64,000 nt of DNA from Lolium rigidum (Eukaryota; Streptophyta; Magnoliopsida; Poales; Poaceae), in NCBI RefSeq assembly GCF_022539505.1, contig NC_061514.1:329017090-329081089 (forward strand). Reading direction: 5' to 3'. Each line of letters begins with the position of its first letter. The stretch's first letter is position 1. The position numbers and the translations under genes were made by a program. Under the pieces are notes generated by a model. That model was not told where the DNA came from. It saw nothing but the letters and a program-made list of their open reading frames with translations, and searched no databases. This document shows, one piece after another, positions 1 through 10,367 of the stretch.

Positions 1-1680
1 GCAAGTAGATTAGGTGCTCCTAATACTGGTACGATTGACAAGTTCTGATACCTGTGTTGCAGCCCATATATCGTTGCTTTATCCACTGACTGTCCAAGTA
101 TTAGGTACAGTAGCTTTTATTTCTTACTCACCTTTCTTCAGTCTTCAATATTTTATACCATATGTCTTTATTCCTCCTAATTTTCTTCTCCCAGTCTTAT
201 ATCAGGTTTTTCTTTCTTTCAGTATTTCAGTTTCACTATTATTTCTTCTACTGTCTCTCAGTATTTCAGTTTGCTTTGAAAACTGTCCTCCATTTTCCTG
301 TCCATAATTCCTTCAGTCATCACTTTCAAAACAATTACTTCTCCTTTCCTTTCTTCTTTTATTCCTTGGTAGATTATATTTGTTCATTTCTTCCTTTTTT
401 TAGTTTCTCATTTACTCAGCATCTTATTTTCATTTCCTCAGCTTTTCAACATCTTGACCCATCTTATTAGCTCAGTTTTTCATTGTTCAATAATTTTACT
501 TTGTTGTCGGTGATGGTTCAGTTTTGTCATCCTTTATTATTCAATCTCTGTGTTTATCTTATTCCTCTGTCTTCATTCCTCAAATTATGTCATCATTTTC
601 TCCTTTTTAGTATTTCAGTCGTTCGTCTTTCAGTCTGAGTCTGAGTTTCAGTTTCCAACAATTTCATTGTTCTTCTTCAGTTCTTGCCTCAGTTTAGGAA
701 ATATTTCCTCAGTGTTATTTTTTTAGTTTATCTCATATTTTCTGTAATATTTCCTCAGTATTCTTAAATAATACTTTTTGAATGCTTCTTCATTCCACTT
801 CTCTCCATTTCATTTCAGTTCTTAGTTTTGAAAATTATTTCCTTGATCGCATGTAGTCTTTCAGTCTTCTTCATTTTGTCTTTTAGTTTTCTTCGCTATG
901 TTCCTTATTTCCTCAGCTACTCAGTGTCTCTGCTTCAGCAGTGACATTGTTTCTTTTCACTGTCTCAAATTCTCTGTTTGCATTCCCAACCGGATCCACT
1001 CCGACCTACATGTGCCACTCTAGCTGCTGCACGAATCAGACGCCAACAGTACTCCTCCTCAAGGTAGCTCTCTCTCCGATGCTCTCTGCCTATGTTTATG
1101 TCTCTCTATATGTCTTATGTATCTCTTTATCTCTTCTTATCAGTATTATTTGGTCAGTCCTCTCTATCTCTCAGTTTTTATGTGTGCCCATTCCTATTTT
1201 TTACTCAGTTTCATGCTCAGTTCTTTCGGTTTCGCAGTTTATTGGTTCATCTTATTTGGTCAGTTCAATTTTATTAATTAATCTTATCAGTGTTAAGTAA
1301 TCTTCAGTTTTTAGTCATCCTAAGTATTCTTTTCTATATAATGAGTTAATGACCTTAGTATTCATCATTTGCAGTCGTTCAGTTTCTCAGATACTCAACA
1401 TTTTATTTATCAGTGATCATTTCATGTTAAATGCATTTATAAGATGTGGTCATATTTAGTATATGATTCCTCTTCTTAGCCTTGGTTCACTTTTATCTGC
1501 CCGCGGGTTCTATTATAATTGTTTGTTCTCCCAGCTTTATTAATCTTCAGTTATTTAGTTTCGCGTGGCTTTCATTTTCATTGTGTCGCTTAAGTTTTCA
1601 GTTATGTCAAGTATGAGTGGCTTCAGTTCTGTGTACTTTTGATTAGATTCAGTTCTGTATAGTCAATTAGTGAACTGAAC
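1..1680. repeat. T-rich tract dense in TCAGT/CTCAG motifs
   Basis: The plus strand is strongly pyrimidine-rich and carries a short motif, (C/T)TCAG(T/C), dozens of times at irregular spacing, for example around 215-275, 420-475, 615-720 and 880-945. There is no fixed period, so this is a compositionally simple tract rather than a classical satellite. Reading frames in it encode only F/S/L-rich low-complexity peptides and I do not call a gene. From about 970 to 1070 the composition becomes mixed. The motif resembles a polypyrimidine-plus-CAG splice acceptor repeated many times; whether it is part of a retroelement cannot be told from sequence alone. Confidence 0.6.
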
Positions 1681-2987
1681 AACCATACTTAATGTATAGT
1701 CTTAGGGATTTACACTTACCCAAAACCCAGGTAGTATTGCTCCACACTGGCGGTCGTTATAATGAAAAATCCTACCACTGTACATCTTATAAGTAGCCAC
1801 TCCTTCATTTGGGTAGTGCTTAGATATTTTTGTAGAAAATCTTTAAGATTTATTTTCGGCTTTCTTGTGGTCAGGCACAAAACTTGTAAGGGAACACAGA
1901 TGAATAAATCTTGAGAAGCAACTTGCCCCGCAACGGAAATTTGTAGCAGCTCCCGAACCCGCGGTCACTACCAAATCTGTAAGTGTTACTCGGTTCATCA
2001 ATTTTTAGTTTACTTTTTCTAGAAGAGTTTGTCATGTAGGTTTTATTTTACACAAGCACTTTGTGTTCTTAGATTTCCCTCTCTTTAAATTTCTCTCTTG
2101 TTTCTTCTGTTGTTATTAGTAGTGGCATTGATCACCGTACACCTGTAGTCCACTTATGTTCTATTTCTCTCCCTGTATATGTTCTCTGTTGTTCAAGGCT
2201 GAATATTGTATTTGGTAGGTCACTCCTTCCACCGAGAATATGACACAATTTGCAAAATTGTACATGACAAATCACATTATCTAGTGACCCTCCAGAACAT
2301 CAGTTTGTCCCATTCCTAAACTTCATGATTCATATGGTAGTATGGTACAACACGAAACAGCTTCATGCACCAATGTATTAAATGCTAGTTAGCTTGGTTT
2401 CTTCATATTATATTTGCTGAACTTTACTTTTACCAATAATATTAGTATCAAAGAGTGGGTTTTGTTCTTGTTTTAGTTCAGTATTTGCACTTTTTTGTTG
2501 TTGATTGTTGGGATAGTTTACATGTAGTGTGTTCCAGGAAAGTACAGCTAAACAAGAGTATAGAAAAGGAGGTCTTAATACAGGTGTCTAACTCCAGCCC
2601 TCATCTCAGTTTTCATCTGCTAGTCGTTTTGAATTTGACAGAACAAAATTCATGTTTTGGCATCACAGGGAATTCAGGAGCATATCTTGAACCACAGAGA
2701 ATCTCCAAATTGAAGTAGGTTTTCTTCCAGAACCTGTTTGTCCTTCTCCTTTGGTGCTTGAAGTCCTAGATCTGATTCTTCCCCATCTTTTCCCTCCATT
2801 TTTGTTGTTGTTGTGGGAGTTATCCATCCTGATCTTCCAGAAAGAAACAACCTGGTGGCAGTTTTTCGGTGGAAGGGGTGGTTGAGCTCGGTGTTATGGG
2901 CTTCCAGGTGTTCCATGTTCCAGTTCTGTGGGTCGTGCATGTTCTGGGCATCAGGATTCAGGACACATGACTTGGGCTTACACCGCT
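1681..2987. other. Intergenic DNA, no gene seen
   Basis: I see no convincing coding region, tRNA or transposon terminus here. The stretch is AT-rich with a few isolated GC-richer patches (1910-1980 and 2820-2950). Reading frames up to 88 codons lack recognisable motifs and codon bias. Confidence 0.5.
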
Positions 2988-3079
2988 GTAAGTCAATGTG
3001 GGCTGAGAGAGTGAGCCATTGTAACTTAATGTGGGTTGAGACAGTGAGCCATTGTAACTCAACGTGGACTCAAAAGTGA
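2988..3079. repeat. 33-bp tandem repeat, about 2.8 copies
   Basis: Two complete 33-bp units and a partial third run head to tail, beginning at 2988, 3021 and 3054. Each starts with GTAA(C/G)T and contains AGTGAGCCATT. The units differ by a few substitutions and the last one degenerates after about 20 bases. Confidence 0.75.
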
Positions 3080-3368
3080 GAATCGCAAACTGATCTATAC
3101 TAAAGAAAATCTGTCTGCTTTCTGCCATTGAAAACAGACACCTTTTTGGTTAATTGCATTATTTTTGATGGATTTTTTAGTAGTACAGTTGTCACATTCT
3201 GATTGGTTCTGGAAAAGTGCCTGTTACTGAATTGTAAAACAGACGGCTGTTGTATAGGCACTCCCTTTCCATGACCCATTGGCACCAAACAAATTACATA
3301 GGCATATAGCAGTTACCCCTGAAAGTGAAGGTCCCAGCCAAATTAGGTGTTCTTTTTTTCATAGGAAT

Positions 3369-3530
3369 ATGGCAGTTACCCATGAATGTTGTTTTTGCCG
3401 TGCTTCAGTGAATGATTGGAGGCACTCATTGATAGATTGTGCGATGGCACAGAGTGTGTGGACGGTGTTGGATGAAGAACTAGTTGAACACATCTCCATT
3501 AATCAATACAGTAATGCTAAAGAGTGGATA
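3369..3530 (+). pseudogene. LINE reverse-transcriptase zinc-binding domain (zf-RVT) remnant
   Basis: The plus-strand translation contains a CxxC pair followed by DWRHSLIDCAMAQSVW and then DEELVEHI. This is the Cys/His pattern of the zinc-binding domain found at the C-terminal side of plant non-LTR retrotransposon reverse transcriptases. Only this domain is present: there is no reverse-transcriptase core or endonuclease, and after about 3530 the sequence changes to unrelated GC-rich DNA. It is a dead fragment that was copied along with the segmental duplication (second copy at 53307). Confidence 0.7.
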
Positions 3531-3866
3531 TTTTTTCCCAGCCCTAGCCCCAACCCTCCCCGGCTAGGAGAGCTCCGCCCCGGCGATCTCTGTTCGGCCC
3601 TGCTCCAGCCTGCTCCGCCCTACTCCGGCACCGCCTCCGCCGTGGATTTCGATTTCGACTTGTGTTGTCTGATTCCGGCTTTTTTCAGTGGAATCCAGTG
3701 AGTTCTTGGCAAATTTCGGCTAGTTCATTAAAGGTTGTATGAGAGCCATTTTATCCAAACATGACGCCATTTTGCATAATATGTCGAAATTCATGTTCGT
3801 TTTTTTTTTCTAACAACTAGAACACATAACACATGGCCAACTTAAAGGTTTTTTTGGGTCCCTATC

Positions 3867-3935
3867 CCCTAGACATACCAGTGGCCCACCTAGGTGTGCT
3901 GCGCCACTAGACATACCAGCTGGTATGTCTAGGGG
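3867..3935. repeat. Palindromic repeat, CACTA-subterminal-like
   Basis: Perfect 16-bp inverted arms (CCCCTAGACATACCAG at 3867-3882 and its complement at 3920-3935) flank a second copy of the motif. The inner part, 3909-3930, is itself a perfect 22-bp palindrome. The wording CCACTAGACATACCAGTGGC...CACCTAGGTGTGC is of the type found in subterminal repeats of Triticeae CACTA transposons. No CACTA terminus is seen next to it, so the class is an inference. Confidence 0.6.
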
Positions 3936-5455
3936 AGGGGGTCAAATCGCCATTGTCAGCAATATTGGGCTAGCTGTTAGTCTAGTAGTGACATCAGATG
4001 GCCAAGCCCACACAACACCAGAGAACCTTCAAAACCAAACTCCACGCTCATGTCAATGGCGCGACAAACACAATAAGAAACAGAAACCCCCACAACACAA
4101 ACCAACGGAATAGAAAGAAGTCGTGACTACCATGGGGTGAACAGACTCAGAGACTATTCTGCACCACCGAACTAGCCGGCCCCACACCTCTGCCGGAGAG
4201 TAGAAGTCGCGAAAGCTATGAGAGGAGCAGACCTGGGGTTTTTCAACGAAGGTGAAGAAGCAAGCACTCCACCACCGAATTTTATTTTGCGGATTAAGTA
4301 GACACGCGTAAACATTAAAATACATAATTTTGAATTTCAGGAAAGTAGCAAAATACAAGTATAACAATGTGCAGTGGGTGTTATTTTAAGAAGTACTAGC
4401 AAAATACAGCATGATATTTCATCATATATTGCACTTAAACATTCACACACTATTGAATAACATGTTGATAATCATTTTGCGTTGTAACTTTTCTGGGGAC
4501 CTTGCATGTCCTTATATCTTACACACAGAAGCACATGATATATAGCTTCATCTAATATAAGTTGGGAGGCAGAATTGTTGGTGGGATAGTTTGTTTGCGA
4601 AAAGTCTTGATGTACAGCCAGTTAGCCATTCTTCAGTTTCCATAACATGCCTTTTCTTAGCAGGTATGCTAACATAACAAAATTCTTTCATAATATCTGG
4701 GGGAGGGGGTCAAATCGCCATTGTCAGCAATCTTGGGCTAGCTGTTTTTCTAGTAGTGACATCAGATGGCCAAGCTCACACAACACCAGAGAACCTTCAA
4801 AACCAAACTCCAAACCACACTCCACGCTCACGTCAATGGCGCGACAAACACAATAAAAAACAGAAACCCCCACAACACAAACCAACGGAATAGAAAGAAG
4901 TCGTGACTGCCATGGGAGGAATAGACTCAGAGACTATTCTGCACCACCGAACTAGCCGGCCCCACACCTCTGCCAGAGAGTAGAAGTCATGAAAGCTATG
5001 AGAGGAGCAGACACTGGGTGTTTTCAACGAAGGTGAAGAAGCAAGCACTCCACCACCGAATTTTATTTTGCTGATTAAGTAGACACGCGTAAACATTAAA
5101 ATACAAAATTTTGAATTTCAGGAAAGTAGCAAAATACAAGTATAACAATGTGCAGTGGGTGTTATTTTAAGAAGTACTAGCAAAATACAGCATGATATTT
5201 CATCATATATTGCACTTAAACATTCACACACTATTGAATAACATGTTGATAATCATTTTGCGTTGTAACTTTTCTGGGGAACTTGCATGTCCTTATATCT
5301 TACACACAGAAGCACATGATATATAACTTCATCTAATATAAGTTGGGAGGCAGAATTGTTGGTGGGATAGTTTGTTTGCGAAAAGTCTTAATGTACAGCC
5401 AGTCAGCCATTCTTCAGTTTCCATAACATGCCTTTTCTTAGCAGGTATGCTATTT
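3936..5455. repeat. 768-bp direct tandem duplication
   Basis: The block starting GTCAAATCGCCATTGTCAGC at 3941 recurs at 4709, giving a period of 768 bp, and similarity runs to about 5450 (GCAGGTATGCTA). The copies differ by scattered substitutions and a small insertion (AACCACACTC near 4812). The partner segment at 53930-54680 has a single copy, so the duplication arose after the segmental duplication, or was lost from copy B. The block has no recognisable gene. Confidence 0.85.
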
Positions 5456-5711
5456 CATAATATTTTTGTGTTCCCTATTCCATGTCTCTTTTGGAACTTT
5501 AACACATAGCTTTACAGGAAATGGCATTCATATCTAGTCCACATTGGATTGTGCCAAGTTCTTGCACGGGTTTGTAGCAAAAGAGGAATCCTAATTTTTA
5601 AAGCACAAATCAGTATCCATGATGCATGACATGAGTCCCACTGGTATCACAACATTGAACTACCGAACTGTAACTTGTTCGTTCGTAATGACTTAATTAG
5701 AGTTAGCTATA

Positions 5712-5900
5712 TACTCCCGCCATCTATAAAAATTAATTGTTAAATGTCAAATAATATAAAGTTTGACCAAGTATTTAGAAAATCACCAACAACTATAATA
5801 CTATATCGATATCAGATGAAAATGTATTTCATGATGTATCTTATTCTTACATGTTAATGATTTTTCTCTAAAAGCTTGATCAAACTTTACAAAGTCTTAC
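5712..5900. mobile_element. Truncated Stowaway/Mariner-type MITE
   Basis: The left end TACTCCCGCCATCTATAAAA is a degenerate Stowaway terminus. The interior has the inverted pair TAAAGTTTGACCAAG (5758) and CTTGATCAAACTTTACA (5876) typical of a common Triticeae Mariner-derived MITE. The right terminus is missing and the sequence runs straight into the 3' flank of the F-box-family gene ending at 5913. The same truncated MITE sits at 54942-55130 in the duplicate. Confidence 0.65.
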
Positions 5901-5912
5901 TTTTCAAACACT

Positions 5913-7448
5913 TCATATGTCTTTTGAGGAACGTGGGGAGTAGCCATCTAGTAGATAATAGACCTGTAAGCGTCCCGTATCCGTCAGTTTTTTCCTCCGG
6001 AATGAATCCGCTCTCCATCTCGAGACATTGTTGTACACGTGGTCTCCCCAAAACTGGCTCCCATCACCGACGTGCATCTCCTCAAGGTCCATGGCGTTCT
6101 CCGCGAGAAACTTGGCGAGCTGGACGGGGAAACAGTTGAGTTGTTTGGCCTCAAAATGCAGCGTCACCTTGCGCAAGCAGCTGAGCGTGCAGCAGCTGCT
6201 CAAGGCGGTGAGCTCTGAGATCTCGTTGCAAGCTCCAACATCGTTGCTCTCTTGCACGGAATCATCCATTGGGGCGAACCTCTTGAATCGGTCCATGGAT
6301 TCCCTAAAGGCCAATCCAGGTGGATCCTTCTTTGACCCCCAACCGTTCCACGTCGTCGTCATCGTGCGCAAACTAAGCCGGAGTTCGGATATCACCGGGC
6401 ATGCGCTGAGCAGACTCGCCATCGCTGATGCCGCGTCGTTGTTCGTGTCCTTGTAACATCCATCTAGCACGAGTATCTTGAGGTTGGGGAAGGTGGGCAG
6501 GATGTCATCCTGCTCGCCGGCGAATATGTCCTTGATGTCCTGGTTGCGCAGCGTTAACCCGCTCGTGCTGGAGAAGCTTCTGAGTATGTGCGGCACAGGC
6601 TCACACCGCTTCATGTGGAAATTGCTGATCCTGAGGTCGGTTTGTTCCAGCGCCGGCGTGGGAGATGTCAGGGAGATCTTGACTTGGCATCCATCGTAAC
6701 GGAAGGTGCGCAGGCTCGGCATGTCGAGCTCGATGCTGCCGTTAGCGAAAGCATCATACCTCAACTCCCAGGAGCAGTCACTGTTATCGAGCACGAATGC
6801 GGTGAGCGTCGGGCACCGGAGACGAAGGCGCAGCGTGAACCTGGCGGCGGAATCTGCCTGCCCCGACATCTTATGCCTGACGTTCTTCATCTCGAGGTTG
6901 GCGAGCGCCGTGGCGGCCTGGACCAAGACCTGCAGATACCCCTCCGCGATAACGCAGTGGTGCAGCAACAGATCGGTCAGACGCGGGAGAGCGAAGCTCG
7001 CTGACGGCCCCGACGTCCGTGGATCGAGGTTACAGTGCTTCAGATCCAGCAGCCGGAGCGTGTCGCCGCACCGCAGGGATTCGAGCCGCGGGCGGTGGCA
7101 GAAACCGCGTGACTCGCAGGAGATGACGAGCTGTTCGAGTTGGGATGCGGCAGGGTGGGCGAGGGCGAGGCCGCAGACCCTGTCGTCGTCGTGGTCGTCG
7201 TCCCTGACCATCCAGTACGGCCTGGCGGCGCGGTAGACATCTTCGTCCAAATTGAACACGAGCCGTTTGAGGCGCGCGCTGGGGTGTAGTTGGCCGCGGC
7301 GGCGGCCGCCGTAGTTGCAGCCCTGACGGAAGACGGCGAGGGCAGCCTCTGCCTCGCGTACGAACGAGTCGGAAGAAGTTGGTCGGTGGGCGTAGGCGCT
7401 CTCAGCTGCGGCGGCGTAGGGCCTGCTGGCGAGGTTACCGGCGGCCAT
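5913..7448 (-). CDS. F-box/LRR-family protein lacking the F-box (copy A)
   Basis: A single uninterrupted reading frame of 511 codons starts at an ATG in a GGCGGCCATGG-like context shared with its paralogs. The protein has leucine-rich segments (LEQLVISC; LRLLDLKHCNLDP near residue 125; LPRLTDLLLHHCVIAEGYLQ near 150; a later ILPTFPNLKILVLDGCY) and an FBD-like C-terminal part (LRKVTLHFEAKQLNCFPVQL, then LEEMHV and SRWRADSF). In family members this architecture presents substrates to an SCF ubiquitin ligase, with the F-box binding Skp1. Here the F-box is absent: residues MAA are followed directly by GNLASRPY, which aligns with residue 45 onward of the 60763-62388 protein. An in-frame deletion of about 41 codons explains this. 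Without the F-box the protein should not join SCF by the usual route; it might act as a decoy or be decaying. Reading-frame integrity argues for recent or continued function. Very similar to 55141-56679. Confidence 0.85.
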   Translation of the reverse strand: MAAGNLASRPYAAAAESAYAHRPTSSDSFVREAEAALAVFRQGCNYGGRRRGQLHPSARLKRLVFNLDEDVYRAARPYWMVRDDDHDDDRVCGLALAHPAASQLEQLVISCESRGFCHRPRLESLRCGDTLRLLDLKHCNLDPRTSGPSASFALPRLTDLLLHHCVIAEGYLQVLVQAATALANLEMKNVRHKMSGQADSAARFTLRLRLRCPTLTAFVLDNSDCSWELRYDAFANGSIELDMPSLRTFRYDGCQVKISLTSPTPALEQTDLRISNFHMKRCEPVPHILRSFSSTSGLTLRNQDIKDIFAGEQDDILPTFPNLKILVLDGCYKDTNNDAASAMASLLSACPVISELRLSLRTMTTTWNGWGSKKDPPGLAFRESMDRFKRFAPMDDSVQESNDVGACNEISELTALSSCCTLSCLRKVTLHFEAKQLNCFPVQLAKFLAENAMDLEEMHVGDGSQFWGDHVYNNVSRWRADSFRRKKLTDTGRLQVYYLLDGYSPRSSKDI

Positions 7449-7495
7449 CGACGCAACCGATCGATCGAGGGGATACCTACTCCGTACGTGCTAAA

Positions 7496-7509
7496 TGTGT
7501 GGATCTCGC
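7496..7509 (-). promoter_or_regulatory. Conserved block upstream of F-box-family genes
   Basis: TGTGTGGATCTCGC lies 48 bp upstream of the start codon. It recurs at 56740-56753 and, as TGTTTGGATCTCGC, at 62447-62460, in each case 50-75 bp upstream of a family start codon. It is probably part of the common ancestral 5' leader or core promoter; the function is not known. Confidence 0.5.
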
Positions 7510-7541
7510 ACCGCAGGGTGGGCGAGGCCGCAGACCCTGTC
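7508..7541. repeat. Short copy of the gene's own coding sequence in its 5' flank
   Basis: The stretch GCAGGGTGGGCGAG...GCCGCAGACCCTGTC repeats coding positions 7150-7184 of the adjacent gene in the same orientation, minus an internal 6-bp GGGCGA repeat. It is absent from the corresponding flank of copy B (56754 onward), so it was inserted or templated after the duplication. Confidence 0.65.
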
Positions 7542-9500
7542 AACGCGTTTTGCCAAGGAAGGCGTGTCCGTCATTTTTTCCTCTCGCGGCGCCCAACTCT
7601 CTCTCATCTCTGCGCCAGCGAACGAACCGTCACGTCTCTGCACTCACGACCGCGGCCCCACCAAATATACGGAGAAAGCAACACCCGGCTCCGGTTGGGC
7701 GCGCGTGACGCTGATCTTTTTTCTTTTTTCTTTTTGAAAACACAAGCGTGACGCTGATCGTGGGCACGCCTGCTAGCATTGCGGGACGCTCCCCCGTTGC
7801 AATTCCAAAAGAAAATACGTACCGGCCCTCACACAATCAAATCTAATTCAATATGGCACCAAACCAACCCGTCCGTCAGTCGAGTTGAGTAAAAACCAAA
7901 ACGATGATACGAAATCAGAGAGAGACATAGTTGGACGGACCACAAGTCTGCATCATCTATACTCTTCGATCGCTGTGCAAATTCAAAACGACCCACATAT
8001 ATAATCCTTTTTCGATCTGGGAGATGCGGGATTTAATTTGCATGTCACATAATTACGGGCAAGCACAACACAACCGCCCATGCATCATCCTGCGTGTACT
8101 TTAGATTCTCTCACCGGCCCGGCCGAAAACTGATTTCCATCACCTCGGGAATTTAACGGGCATCCAATGCAATGTTTCGTTTCCTTCAAAACATTAACGG
8201 AGGGAGTAGTAGTAGTATTATTTTTTTGAAATCATAGTACTAGTACACAAAATGATTTTTCAATCACCATAGGGCGTCCAGCGCCTGCCACGCTGGCTTC
8301 TCATAGTACGACTAGTAGTACTATCACTTGCAATTTACTACTATACTAGGGTCGGGAATGGGTGTAAGTGGTGGATTGGAGGAGGGTCGGAGAAGGGTGG
8401 CACCAAAGATGGCGTGGCCGACGAGGCAAGTGTTGGGGGAGAGGAGAGGATCACGTCGGGAGACTGCCAACACACGATCTCAGAGGGTAGAGGATTGTGT
8501 CTAGGATGGGCGGCGTTCGATATGGGGCTGTGATAGTGTTCCCTCCCTTTGTACCGGGCAGGATCGACAATGACCGTCGATTTAGATCTAATAGCTCCAA
8601 GCGCGCCGCGCTGATACCGGTCCCGCATGCAGTGACATAGCCCACAAGTTGGTATGGGCTGCGGCCCACTCATTAGCTCCTAAATGTGGTTTTCCTTTTA
8701 TTTTCTTCTGTGACTTTACCTTTGATCATATTTTCGTCGGCTACCTAGTTTGCCTGACCGATCTTTGAATTCACAAGCGCCCTCTTTTCCTGAAAATCCA
8801 AATCGATCATCAATAAGCATTGCCAAAGTTTACCCTTGTGCACTGATGAACATGATATCGTCCCAACATCAATCGATGCGGAACCCTACCAAGATGAAAC
8901 TTACTATGGTTGAGTGAGGAGGCCAATTGGAACTTTGGAGGGAAGTCACAAGGGGTCCAATTGTCAATGAAGTAGAAACGAAGCAACAAGATCCATAAAA
9001 AAAGTAGAAGTTTTAGAAACCCTAAGTAGTTACTGACCGCTCCAAGATCGCCTTGCTAAGAGCTCACCCTAACTAGTTGATGGATGGACTTGCCCCTTGT
9101 GTACCGCGATGCATTCATGAATTTCAGTAGCCAGCTAGCTACAGCCATGTAAACGTAAGATGCATATGCTGAAGGATTTTTTTTAGTTCATCACTTTAGT
9201 TTATATATAGTATATGTTTATATGTAGATTCACTCACTTTGATTTGTATCTAGTCTATTTTACAAATACGTAAAACATCTTACATTGATACACAAAAGGA
9301 GTATATATCGAGCCACCACATGAATCCGTCGGTCGGCTCACCGTACCATGCGCTCCTCGCTAGAACATGCACGTCGGAGTGGCTCTAGTCACCTACTCGC
9401 GAACAAGTCGATCCATGATGAAAAGGTACGAGCTCATGTAGGTAACATACAGCCGAAGAATCAAAGACTGCGGTGAAGGCAGAATAATGCACATTTCTAA
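7542..9500. other. Intergenic DNA with isolated MITE ends
   Basis: No gene is supported. A solitary Stowaway-type terminus (ACGGAGGGAGTAG) lies at 8199-8211. A degenerate MITE-like segment (TTCACTCACTTTGATTTGTATCTAGTCTATTTT) lies near 9228-9260 and resembles the one at 57951-58115. The 8345-8680 stretch is GC-richer and gives reading frames on the minus strand without recognisable motifs. Confidence 0.45.
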
Positions 9501-9728
9501 TAGCATGTCTAACATACCCTGTATTTGCTCGCCCTGTATCGAGCGAATATAGGTCCTGTATAAAAAAAATTAGCACGCACGAACCATTCCATTTAGTAGA
9601 CCCCTTATTTCACCCCGTATTTAAAAAAATGCAAAACGCGTGAGAATTCTCATAGATAGTTCTTCATAGATCATAAATAGAAAATACACAAAATTGCGCG
9701 ATCCTACTAGATCGCGACTTCTACAATG

Positions 9729-10250
9729 CTAGGATGCGCCATGGCTACCGCCTAGTCGTCGAGGATGATGACGATGGCATTGTCGGCGGCCTCCTGAGCC
9801 TTCAGCTCCTCCACGGCGGCGATGGCCTGCGCCACCTCCTCCGTGTCCGCCCGCGCCTTCTCGGCGGCGGCCTTCTTGGACGCGGCCACCGCCTCCAAGA
9901 AGAGGGGGTCCTCCCCCTCCTCCGCCTCCTCTTCCTCGTCGCCGGCTGGCGGCGCTCCTCCGCTGGAGCTTCCCTCGCCTGCCTCCTCCACTGGAGCTCC
10001 GCCACTTCTCGAATTCGCCGCCGCTCATCGGCTTCAACGGCGGGTCGACCTTGTGGTAGCGGCCGCCCTCCGCGAAGTCCCGGAGCTTCAGCGGCATCCA
10101 CTCGAACCTGACGTACTTGCACGCCGCACGCCGACTCCCGGCGAAGGAGTTTTTGAAGTGGCGGAGCCACACCTCCTCCACCGTGGCCGGCTCGTGGGAA
10201 CGCTTCGATCCGGTGGCGGGCGAGAGGCTGCTCCTACGGGGTGCGCTCAT
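9729..10250 (-). CDS. Harbinger-borne accessory reading frame, probably frameshifted
   Basis: The first ATG on this strand is at 10250 (MSAPRRSS...). The N-terminal half has a plausible folded segment (EEVWLRHFKNSFAG, then YVRFEWMPLKLRDFAEGG) like those in short, host-like ORFs carried by grass Harbinger elements. After about residue 80 the frame turns into R/G-rich low-complexity sequence. In the neighbouring frame, at 9991-9752, there is an acidic, Ala/Glu-rich coiled-coil-like stretch (EEEEAEEGEDPLFLEAVAAS) ending at a stop. A single-base frameshift near 9990-10020 therefore probably separates two halves of one protein. I cannot name a function; expression would be as a transposon protein if at all. 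Confidence 0.45.
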   Translation of the reverse strand: MSAPRRSSLSPATGSKRSHEPATVEEVWLRHFKNSFAGSRRAACKYVRFEWMPLKLRDFAEGGRYHKVDPPLKPMSGGEFEKWRSSSGGGRRGKLQRRSAASRRRGRGGGGGGGPPLLGGGGRVQEGRRREGAGGHGGGGAGHRRRGGAEGSGGRRQCHRHHPRRLGGSHGAS

Positions 10251-10349
10251 GGCTTGCGGCGGTGGAAATGCGGCGGCGTGCACGTGGGAATTGCTCGCCG
10301 GAGTGGTGGCGCCACACGGCGGGGCTAGGGTTGCGAGTGAGGGGTTAGA

Positions 10350-10367
10350 CCCCCCCCCCCCCCCCCC
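10350..10367. repeat. C18 homopolymer
   Basis: Eighteen consecutive C residues lie inside the Harbinger element, about 100 bp upstream of its reading frame (a G-run on the coding strand). The length is likely unstable and error-prone in sequencing. Confidence 0.9.

Larger units (their letters stand above)
3266..7509. repeat. Segmental duplication, copy A (partner 53230-56753)
   Basis: Homology with 53230-56753 begins at TTTCCA(T/C)GACCCATTGG (3266 and 53230). It runs in the same orientation through a LINE remnant, a palindromic repeat, a MITE and a complete F-box-family gene, and ends at the shared block TGTGTGGATCTCGC upstream of the gene. Copy A differs from copy B by an extra 768-bp tandem duplication (3936-5455) and a few small indels. 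The two copies are now about 50 kb apart with the other F-box loci around them, which fits a locally expanding gene cluster. Confidence 0.9.

Noticed and set aside
6028..7236. Plus-strand reading frames of 73-176 codons opposite the 5913-7448 gene (and the same at 55256-56467, 61438-62259)
   Set aside because: They are antisense shadows of GC-rich coding sequence; their peptides have no recognisable motifs and their limits follow the minus-strand genes.
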